DNA of 12,087 nt from Candidatus Hydrogenedentes bacterium UBA2224 (lineage in GTDB: Bacteria; Hydrogenedentota; Hydrogenedentia; Hydrogenedentales; SLHB01). Numbering within the stretch: position 1 is the first letter of the stretch; each line of letters begins with the position of its first letter. The stretch is from assembly GCA_002348185.1 (NCBI GenBank), contig DDYW01000136.1, forward strand, positions 1-12,087. The letters run 5' to 3'. Position numbers and translations under genes: made by a program. The notes beneath the pieces were generated by a model. That model was not told where the DNA came from. It saw nothing but the letters and a program-made list of their open reading frames with translations, and did no database searches. Shown here piece after piece: positions 6,054 through 12,087 of this stretch.

Positions 6054-8474
6054 ATGGTTTCAACCTCTCCAATTCTGACTCTGCTGCTGGCTGCGCTGCT
6101 GCTGGTCATCGCCACGACAGCGGCTGTCGCCCAGCGTGGCGTGACCCTGGCCGAGAAAGGCCAGGCGCAGTGTGTGATTGTCGTGCCACCCGACTGGATG
6201 GACGACCGTGAACTGCCCGCGGGGTTGCCCCCGGCAGCTAAACAACGGCTGCAGGATCGCCAGCGTCTTCTTCGCGAATCGGTACAGGACCTGGCACTGT
6301 ACCTGGGGAAAATGAGCGCCACCAAAGTCGAGGTCGTCACGGCACGGCCTGAACGCGACCGGCGCGTGCCCATCGCTATCGGTGCAGCCGCCCAGGCGGT
6401 GTTCGGCCCGGTGGGCATCTCGAAAGCCGGCCTGTATGGATTTCGCGTCGTGGTCGACGCCCGTCGCGGCGTTGGGCTCTACGGCGAATCGGAGGTGGGA
6501 ACGAGCTACGCGATTTACGAACTGCTGCACCGACTGGGGTGCCGCTGGTACATGCCCACGGACATCGGCGAGGTGGTGCCCACGCGGCCGACGCTGACCG
6601 TGCCGGTGATGGACGAGAAGCTGGCGCCCGCCACGGAAACCCGCGGCATGTGGCATGGCGGCCCCGATTTCCTGCGGCGCAATCGGCTGGGTGAATACGG
6701 CAACGAGATCTGGCTGTCCCGGGGTGATGGCTCCTTCGAGCGCTTCTTCGACGCGAAAGACTTGCAGGCCAATCCGGAGTGGCGTTCGCTGCAAGCGGAC
6801 GGCAAACCGCATCCCTGGGCTATCCGCCCGACCCACCCAGGGGTGGCCGCCTATGTCGCCGGGAAAATCAACGCGCAGCTCAAGACGATCTACGAGCCGA
6901 TGCGCCAGGTGGGGCTGCGGCCAGCGTTCCAGATCACGCCGAACGATGGCCAGGTGCCCACCGAAGACCCTGTGGAACTGCCATTTGATCCCACCCCGCG
7001 CGTCTGGGAGCCGGCGGCGGGCCGCTGGTCGGTGACGGACCGCTGCATGGTATTGATCGGCCGGATTGCGGAACAGGTGCGCGCGCAGTACCCGGACGTC
7101 CATTTTGCGGATTATGCCTACGTGAATAAAAGTTATCCGCCCGCCCGGCAACCCGTGCCCAAAGACTTCCAGATCGTCATGGCACCGATCGATTTCAACC
7201 GGCATCACCCGATGACCTGGCCGGATCACCCCAACGAATACTGGCTGCGCGACATGGTGGAGGGGTGGGGAAAAACGGGCGCGGCATTGGGCGCCTACTG
7301 GTACGGCATCAACCTGGCCGAGATCAGCGCGCCTTGTCCATTCATCACCAAGTGGGGCACGGACATCGCCATCCTGTTGGACAACAACTTGCAGCATTGG
7401 AATCCGGAGACGATGAACGGCTGGGAGTCCATGCTGCCGGGGTACTACATTGCCCTCCGCATGACGTTCTACCCACAGGAGAAGCCGGAGCAGATTCTCC
7501 AGGACCTGTGGACCAATTACTATGGCGAGGCTGCCGAGCCGATGGCCCGCTACTGGACAGAGATCGACCAGGCCTACCTCAATGCGCGTGAATACGCCGG
7601 CAGTCCCTACGGCTACCTGAAGATTTTCACACCCGAGGTGATGACGGCGGCGCGCGCCAATATTGATGAGGCGCTGGCGAAATGCCAGACCGTCGCGGAG
7701 TACCGGCGGGTGCTGCTGATTGACGAATCGTTCGGCCTGTTCGAATGGTACATGAAGATGCGCACCGACTGGGCGGAAGGGAAAGTGGCCGACCTGCAAG
7801 CGGATTACGAGACCTGGCGCCACGGCATCCGCGCGATGCAGCGCAAGTATGGCGTGCTCGGGCGATTTGCGCGGGAAGGCAATACCAGTTGGGGCATGGT
7901 GCATGTGCAGGGACGGCACGGGAACCCGGCGTGGAGCGACAGCATGTATAGCGTCGGCTACAAGGACGGCTCCCGCATGGAGCGGGAATACGCGCGCGTC
8001 GGCGCGCCGATGCTGACGTGGAAATGGCAATACAACCCCGGCCCAGAGGCCGATGCCCTGCCCTGGACCGCTCCGGATTTCAACGACAAGGACTGGCGAA
8101 CAATGCACGTCGTGCGCGACACCTGGTCATCGATCGGCCATCATCTCACGGTGAGCGATGAGGCCTCAGGACGCTCCGGACGCATGGCATACCGGACCAC
8201 GCAAAAAATGTCCGCCGTGCCCGCGGGAAAGAAGGTTTACCTCTGGCTTGGCTCGACCGACGGTCGCGCCAAGGTATACGTCAATGGGACGCTAATCCGC
8301 TTCAGCGCGGACCGCGAGGTATTCTCCGGCTATTGCCGTCCCGCGCAATTCGACATCACGGATGCCCTGCGCGCCGGTGACAATCAGTTCACCATCCTGA
8401 CTGACCGATACCACCTCAATGAGTTGGGCACCGGCGGCCTGCTTGGGCCGGTTATTATATATCGGGAGAAATAA
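6054..8474 (+). CDS. Secreted DUF4838-type protein with GH67-like N-terminus and C-terminal jelly-roll domain
   Basis: An 806-residue protein with a signal peptide: hydrophobic residues about 7-22, and TTAAVAQ giving a likely signal peptidase I site after Ala26. There is no lipobox. Residues about 70-185 look like the non-catalytic N-terminal domain of GH67 alpha-glucuronidases (EVGTSYAIYELLHRLGCRWYMP, then IGEVVP). The middle, about 200-510, matches DUF4838-type proteins (ITPNDGQ, HFADYAYVNKSYPP, GAYWYGINL, LPGYYIALRMTFYPQ, LQDLWTNYYGEAAEPMARYW). Residues about 655-806 form a beta-rich domain (KVYLWLGSTDGRAKVYVNG, FDITDALRAGDNQFTI) like the galactose-binding jelly rolls in glycosidases. DUF4838 proteins are widely seen beside carbohydrate-degrading genes and are thought to be glycoside hydrolases, but the reaction is not settled. 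It would act in the periplasm or outside the cell, and is the only protein here with a visible export signal. A separate promoter in the preceding spacer is possible. Confidence 0.85.
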   Translation: MVSTSPILTLLLAALLLVIATTAAVAQRGVTLAEKGQAQCVIVVPPDWMDDRELPAGLPPAAKQRLQDRQRLLRESVQDLALYLGKMSATKVEVVTARPERDRRVPIAIGAAAQAVFGPVGISKAGLYGFRVVVDARRGVGLYGESEVGTSYAIYELLHRLGCRWYMPTDIGEVVPTRPTLTVPVMDEKLAPATETRGMWHGGPDFLRRNRLGEYGNEIWLSRGDGSFERFFDAKDLQANPEWRSLQADGKPHPWAIRPTHPGVAAYVAGKINAQLKTIYEPMRQVGLRPAFQITPNDGQVPTEDPVELPFDPTPRVWEPAAGRWSVTDRCMVLIGRIAEQVRAQYPDVHFADYAYVNKSYPPARQPVPKDFQIVMAPIDFNRHHPMTWPDHPNEYWLRDMVEGWGKTGAALGAYWYGINLAEISAPCPFITKWGTDIAILLDNNLQHWNPETMNGWESMLPGYYIALRMTFYPQEKPEQILQDLWTNYYGEAAEPMARYWTEIDQAYLNAREYAGSPYGYLKIFTPEVMTAARANIDEALAKCQTVAEYRRVLLIDESFGLFEWYMKMRTDWAEGKVADLQADYETWRHGIRAMQRKYGVLGRFAREGNTSWGMVHVQGRHGNPAWSDSMYSVGYKDGSRMEREYARVGAPMLTWKWQYNPGPEADALPWTAPDFNDKDWRTMHVVRDTWSSIGHHLTVSDEASGRSGRMAYRTTQKMSAVPAGKKVYLWLGSTDGRAKVYVNGTLIRFSADREVFSGYCRPAQFDITDALRAGDNQFTILTDRYHLNELGTGGLLGPVIIYREK

Positions 8475-8482
8475 TCCGGAGA

Positions 8483-8617
8483 GGAACACAGGCCTCGCGC
8501 GAGCACTACGGATACAGTTCGTCCCTGCTGTACCCCAGTGTCACGGCCTGGGAGCAGAATGACTCGTTTCTGATGCGCCTCCACATGGCTGCCGTCGAAA
8601 CGACGGCAGCCATGTGA
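8483..8617 (+). pseudogene. Possible coding remnant in the spacer before the beta-helix gene
   Basis: In the frame ending at TGA 8615-8617, the spacer reads through about 44 codons with a protein-like string (SREHYGYSSSLLYP, then VTAWEQNDSFLMRLHM) and mostly G/C third bases. It has no start codon with a ribosome binding site and I do not recognise a family. It could be the tail of a deleted gene or just an open frame in GC-rich DNA. The last part is made of the inverted repeat at 8582-8616, so those codons carry no independent evidence. Confidence 0.2.
8582..8616 (+). terminator. Perfect 16-bp inverted repeat, possible terminator or transcript-stabilising hairpin
   Basis: CACATGGCTGCCGTCG (8582-8597) and CGACGGCAGCCATGTG (8601-8616) are exact reverse complements around an AAA loop. 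The stem is GC-rich and would be very stable in RNA. It lies about 110 bases after the DUF4838 stop and 75 bases before the next start. There is no T-run on either side in either direction, so it is not a standard rho-independent terminator. It could act as a U-less terminator, as a barrier to 3' exonucleases that gives unequal expression within the operon, or as a binding site. Confidence 0.5.
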
Positions 8618-8691
8618 GCCCACCGAGCACGAAGCAGTAGAGACTCCACGAGCGGTCAACCGAACTGAAACCGGGAGAGAGGATCACCACG

Positions 8692-11600
8692 ATGCACAAC
8701 GCGATTTCCCCTATGGGCTCCGCAGCGATGTTTGCGGAACTCGAGGCCATCTGGACACGGGCGGCGACGGCCTGGATGGCAACGCATTTTTCTGCCGCGC
8801 GCAGTGAATACGGCCAGGTCCTCACGATGGCGGAGATTCCACCACAGTATCAGAGTTATGCGCGTCTACGCATAGCCCAGAGTTACCAGGCGGAAGGGAA
8901 TACCGCCACGGCTAAGGCCGCGTATGCTCTCATCGCCGCCGACACTGCCTGTCCTGAGGTGCACCGGTCTGAAGCCGCCGAGTGCATCAGGGAGATCGAC
9001 CGCCAGGCACAGGGGCTGCCGGCGCGCGATGCCGCCGCCTCCCGGACGAAGATCGCCCCGGTCGCTCCCGCGCGGGAATTCTTTGTGGCTCCGGATGGCA
9101 GCGATGCGCATCCCGGCACGGCAGCACAGCCCTTCGCCACGTTGAATAAGGCCCGCGACGCAGTGCGTGCCTTGAAGGCGAACGGCCTGCCGGCGGGCGG
9201 TGTGGCGATCACCATGAAGCGAGGCGAATACCCGGTGAGGGAGACGCTGGCCCTCATGTCGGAAGACAGCGGCACGCCGGAGTCACCCATTATCTACCGC
9301 TCGGAAACGATAGGCGCGTCGACACTCTATGGCGGCGTGCGCCTCTCCGGCTTCACCCCGGTGGTCGACCCTGCGGTGCTGGCGCGCCTGCCGGAAGAAG
9401 CACGCGGCCATATCTGTCAATGCGATTTGCGATCACTAGGCATTACCGACTACGGCGAGCTAAAAGTACGCGGTTTCGGCCTGCAGAGGACTCCTCCGCC
9501 GACGCTCGAACTCTATTGCAACGGTCAGCCGCAGATCCTGGCGCGCTGGCCGAACGAGGGATTCGTCGGCATCGACCGGCTGGTCGCTCCCGGCAACGCA
9601 GAGACGGGCGAACCGTCCGTCATCGGTTACCTCGGCGGCCGACCCGAGCGCTGGACCCGTGCGGAGGAGCCCTGGCTCTTCGGCTACTTCAAATACCTCT
9701 GGGCGGATTCCAGCATCAAAGTCGGCGCCATCGACACTGCGGCGAAGACGCTCACCACCGCCGAACCGTATGACTACTCCGGCGGCATGGATACCGGCCA
9801 GGGGATCATCTACTACGCCTACAACCTGCTGGAGGAACTCGACCAGCCCGGCGAGTGGTATCTCAACCGCGAAACAGGCATCCTCTATTTCTGGCCACCG
9901 GTCGATCCGGCGGCCGCCACCATCGAGATCGGCATGTGGGCGGCACCCATGCTCACGATGACCGGCGTCTCACACGTGCGTGTCGAAAGCCTGGTCTTCG
10001 ATCTCGCACGCGAGAATGGCCTGATCCTGACGGATTGCGAGCATTGCCTCATCGCCGGCTGCACCATCAGCCGCTTTGCCGGCAACGGCATCACCGTCAA
10101 CGGCGGGCACGGGAACGGCCTCTATGGTTGTGACGTCCACACCGTCGGGCGCCGAGCGGCGGAGGTGCTGGGCGGCGAACGGGAGAGCCTTACGCCCGGC
10201 GGGCACTTCGTCGAGAACTGCCGCCTCTACAACTATGGGCGCATCGACCGCACTTATACCCCGGCCATCCAGCTCGAAGGCGTGGGCAACCGTGTGGCGC
10301 ACAATCTGATGTACGACGGCCCGAGCAGCGTCATGCGCATCGAAGGCAATGACCACGTGATCGAATACAACGAGGTGCACAGCGTCGTGCGCGAGTCGGA
10401 CGATCAGGGAGCGATTGACATCTTTCTCAATCCGACGTATCGCGGGCTGATCTTCCGCCATAACTACTTCCACGACAACGGCAAGACCGGTGCGGAGCAT
10501 GGCGTGCATGGGCAGGCGGCCATCCGCCTTGACGATGCCATCAGCGGCGTGCAGATATACGGCAACGTCTTCGTCCGTAGCTCGAACGGCAACTTCGGTG
10601 CCGTGCAGATGAACAGCGGGCGCGACAACGTCATCGACAACAATATCTTCGCCGACTGCCACTGGGGCATCAGCGGCGGGTGGTACCCGGGGAATTCCGT
10701 CTGGCAAGGCATCCGCAACGATGATGCGCCTGCGGATTTCTACACAACGCCGCTCTATCGGTCCCGCTACCCCGCCATCGCGTGGATGATGGAGGCGCCC
10801 GGATGCAATTTCCTCTGGCGCAATATCTTTTTCAACTGCGGCGCCGAACGCAAGCCCCACGGCAGCGACGTCGATGCCCTGGCGAACGGCGTGTATCGCC
10901 ACACCGACCCGGGCTTCGCCGATGCCGCGGGCGACAACTATACACTGGCACCGGACACATCGCCCATCACGAGGCTCGGTTTCCGGCCTATCCCCTTCGA
11001 GGACATCGGACTGTACGCGGACGCCTGCCGCGCGAGCTGGCCGGTACAGACCACGCCTGTTGCTATCCCCGACTGGCGACAAAACGTGACGTGCATCCGC
11101 CCGGACATCCGCGGCGATGCCGAGATATCATCCACCTGGCATGTCTTCGCCCCGCTGCCCCCGGCCTTTCCACCACCAACAGGTGAGCAGTTGCTCGGGA
11201 TACCGGCCAGCCTGATCGTCAACGGCCAATCGCTCACGCCCGTCCCGGTGGTCGTAGAAGACGGCCGGCTCGACCTGGCCGAATTGCTGCACGGCACAGC
11301 CCCCGAGAAAGAGGCCTGGCTCTACATTCCTTTCACCACCTGTGCCGGCGGCGAGACCACGCTGGGCCTCGGGGCGGACTGGTGGCTGCAGGCGTGGGTC
11401 GACGGCGCACGCATCTGCGATACGCTGCCGGACGGCAACGGCGCCTATCCCCCCACTGGCATGGACCACCTTGTCACGCTATCGCTCGCGCCGGGAGCGC
11501 ATCTCCTTGTCGTGCGGTTTATCAGCGGATCGAACTCATCGCAGTTCGCCGTTGCCGGACCGGCAGCCATTGTCCGGCTGTGGGATGAGGAACACTGGTG

Positions 11601-11697
11601 GACGGTAGCGCAGGGCGGCTGCGCCGCAACCAAACATAAAACCGTGCTTGTTGGCGAGAAATCGCGTATTAGTAATGCAGGGGGTGACCCAACTTGA
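8692..11697 (+). CDS. TPR-like plus right-handed beta-helix plus jelly-roll protein, GH141-like
   Basis: A 1001-residue protein in three parts. Residues about 14-105 are alpha-helical with TPR-like spacing (ARSEYGQVLTMAEIPPQYQ, LRIAQSYQAEGNTATAKAAY). Residues about 129-760 form a parallel beta-helix enzyme: the entry strand REFFVAPDGSDAHPGTAAQP, the DSGTPESPIIYRS strand, LYCNGQPQILARWPNEG (about 274-290), GEWYLNRETGILYFWPP (about 387-403), then repeated coils (VIEYNEVH, LIFRHNYFHDNG, VQIYGNVF, NVIDNNIFADC). The entry, ARWPN and WYLNRETG motifs are those I associate with GH141-type fucosidase/xylanase relatives. Residues about 815-970 look like a carbohydrate-binding jelly roll (AWLYIPFTTCAGGETTLGLGADWW, WVDG). 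ATG 8692 is the first ATG after an in-frame stop at 8638, with GAGAGG upstream, and there is no signal peptide. The stop overlaps the next start by one base. A glycosidase is more likely than a lyase, but the catalytic residues are not assigned. Confidence 0.82.
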   Translation: MHNAISPMGSAAMFAELEAIWTRAATAWMATHFSAARSEYGQVLTMAEIPPQYQSYARLRIAQSYQAEGNTATAKAAYALIAADTACPEVHRSEAAECIREIDRQAQGLPARDAAASRTKIAPVAPAREFFVAPDGSDAHPGTAAQPFATLNKARDAVRALKANGLPAGGVAITMKRGEYPVRETLALMSEDSGTPESPIIYRSETIGASTLYGGVRLSGFTPVVDPAVLARLPEEARGHICQCDLRSLGITDYGELKVRGFGLQRTPPPTLELYCNGQPQILARWPNEGFVGIDRLVAPGNAETGEPSVIGYLGGRPERWTRAEEPWLFGYFKYLWADSSIKVGAIDTAAKTLTTAEPYDYSGGMDTGQGIIYYAYNLLEELDQPGEWYLNRETGILYFWPPVDPAAATIEIGMWAAPMLTMTGVSHVRVESLVFDLARENGLILTDCEHCLIAGCTISRFAGNGITVNGGHGNGLYGCDVHTVGRRAAEVLGGERESLTPGGHFVENCRLYNYGRIDRTYTPAIQLEGVGNRVAHNLMYDGPSSVMRIEGNDHVIEYNEVHSVVRESDDQGAIDIFLNPTYRGLIFRHNYFHDNGKTGAEHGVHGQAAIRLDDAISGVQIYGNVFVRSSNGNFGAVQMNSGRDNVIDNNIFADCHWGISGGWYPGNSVWQGIRNDDAPADFYTTPLYRSRYPAIAWMMEAPGCNFLWRNIFFNCGAERKPHGSDVDALANGVYRHTDPGFADAAGDNYTLAPDTSPITRLGFRPIPFEDIGLYADACRASWPVQTTPVAIPDWRQNVTCIRPDIRGDAEISSTWHVFAPLPPAFPPPTGEQLLGIPASLIVNGQSLTPVPVVVEDGRLDLAELLHGTAPEKEAWLYIPFTTCAGGETTLGLGADWWLQAWVDGARICDTLPDGNGAYPPTGMDHLVTLSLAPGAHLLVVRFISGSNSSQFAVAGPAAIVRLWDEEHWWTVAQGGCAATKHKTVLVGEKSRISNAGGDPT

Positions 11698-11882
11698 TGC
11701 CAGGGGAACATGAGTTACAACCGGGCGGCGAATCAAAATCGTTGAAAGTGACCGTTGAGGCGGAAGAGACCGCCTTCACCGACCGCTACTCGAACAGCGG
11801 CGCCGGGCCGATGTGGTGCTACAACAATACCTGCCCAGCCACTCGACCTGCTGCTGGAATTCTGACGGGAGACACGATATGA
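11697..11882 (+). pseudogene. Probable internally deleted gene: start of a larger protein joined to its tail out of frame
   Basis: A 61-codon ORF with intact start signals: GGGGGTGA (11680-11687) lies upstream and its ATG overlaps the previous stop by one base. The first 45 or so codons look like a real protein start (SLKVTVEAEETAFTDRYSNS, then GAGPMWCYNNTC). From memory, similar strings open longer BNR/sialidase-like propeller proteins in such clusters; I cannot check this. After NNTC (about nt 11833) the frame becomes unconvincing (PATRPAAG), while the +1 frame reads QPLDLLLEF and stops at TGA 11863-11865, a natural-looking C-terminus 13 bases before the next start. The simplest reading is a large out-of-frame internal deletion. 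Alternatives are an assembly misjoin or a genuine small protein. The annotated stop overlaps the next start as ATGA. Confidence 0.45.
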
Positions 11883-12087
11883 CGGCAACGATGGGCATCG
11901 GCACGCGCCGGCCAGCCGAACTCACCATCACCACCGATCCAGTGAGCGGCGCCACGGTGCGCCAGTTGACAAACTACCGGGCGCACAGCAACCACTCGTA
12001 CTTCACCTACCCCTGCTGGTATGACCAGGGGCGCAAGCTGGTAATCGCTTCGGATCGGGAGAACCGCATCAACCTGTTCGGCGTGGA
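11879..12087 (+). CDS. Oligogalacturonate lyase-like protein (PL22 family), N-terminal part (3' end outside window)
   Basis: The first 69 codons of a gene that runs off the right edge. The sequence shows DPVSGATVRQLTNY, HSNHSYFTYPCWYDQGRKL and IASDRENRINLFGV, the first blades of the beta-propeller of oligogalacturonate lyase-type proteins. Family members split unsaturated or saturated digalacturonate by beta-elimination to give 5-keto-4-deoxyuronate, normally in the cytoplasm. The lack of a signal peptide (MTATMGIGTRRPAELTI) fits that. GGGAG (11867-11871) lies seven bases before ATG 11879. The start overlaps the short ORF upstream by four bases, suggesting coupling to whatever gene stood there. 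The catalytic and metal-binding residues lie mostly beyond the window, so activity cannot be judged; other TolB/WD40-like propellers are a less likely alternative. Confidence 0.75.
   Translation, partial: MTATMGIGTRRPAELTITTDPVSGATVRQLTNYRAHSNHSYFTYPCWYDQGRKLVIASDRENRINLFGV

Noticed and set aside
6060..8108. 682-codon minus-strand open frame
   Set aside because: Antisense to the DUF4838 gene, with low-complexity His/Arg/Ala composition and no motif.
8582..8616. CRISPR repeat or insertion-sequence end
   Set aside because: Only one copy of the palindrome is present, with no spacers, no transposase and no flanking target duplication.
9970..11082. 370-codon minus-strand open frame
   Set aside because: Mirror of the beta-helix coils; its Val/Ala/Asp-rich composition is a codon-shadow effect.

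Overview
The window is a high-GC, all-plus-strand gene cluster for breakdown of a polysaccharide, most likely one containing uronic acids. It contains six substantially intact genes or gene parts, one gene that starts at the right edge, and two or three short remnants or small ORFs. High GC, short gaps, good Shine-Dalgarno sequences and a set of lyase, beta-helix and DUF4838-type proteins suggest an uncultured plant- or soil-associated carbohydrate degrader. Armatimonadota, Lentisphaerota or Planctomycetota would fit, but no rRNA or marker gene is present and the taxon is only a guess.

Layout, left to right: the C-terminal part of a DapA/KDG-aldolase-superfamily lyase (to 532); a Gfo/Idh/MocA-type oxidoreductase (544-1833); two tandem, overlapping, divergent heparinase II/III-like lyases (1897-3930 and 3920-5965); an 88-base spacer with a well-initiated 19-codon ORF and a short inverted repeat; a secreted DUF4838/GH67-N-terminal-like protein with a C-terminal jelly-roll domain (6054-8474); a 217-base spacer with a perfect 16-bp hairpin and a possible coding remnant; a 1001-residue TPR-like plus beta-helix plus jelly-roll protein resembling GH141-type enzymes (8692-11697); a short ORF that looks like an internally deleted gene (11697-11882); and the first 69 codons of an oligogalacturonate-lyase-like (PL22) protein (from 11879).

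How they may work together (inference): heparinase II/III-like and PL22-like enzymes belong to families that cut uronic-acid chains by beta-elimination, giving unsaturated uronates that become keto-deoxy sugars. DapA-superfamily aldolases/dehydratases and Gfo/Idh dehydrogenases are common in the later steps. DUF4838 and beta-helix proteins would act on side chains or backbone linkages. Apart from the DUF4838 protein, none of the genes with a visible N-terminus has a recognisable signal peptide, so much of the work may be on imported oligosaccharides. No transporter, regulator, RNA gene, CRISPR array or insertion sequence is visible.

I see no clearly new defence or mobile system. The points most worth a second look are the substituted active-site positions in the first two genes, the unusual architecture of the 1001-residue protein, the perfect hairpin without a U-tract, and the apparent gene decay just before the PL22-like gene.
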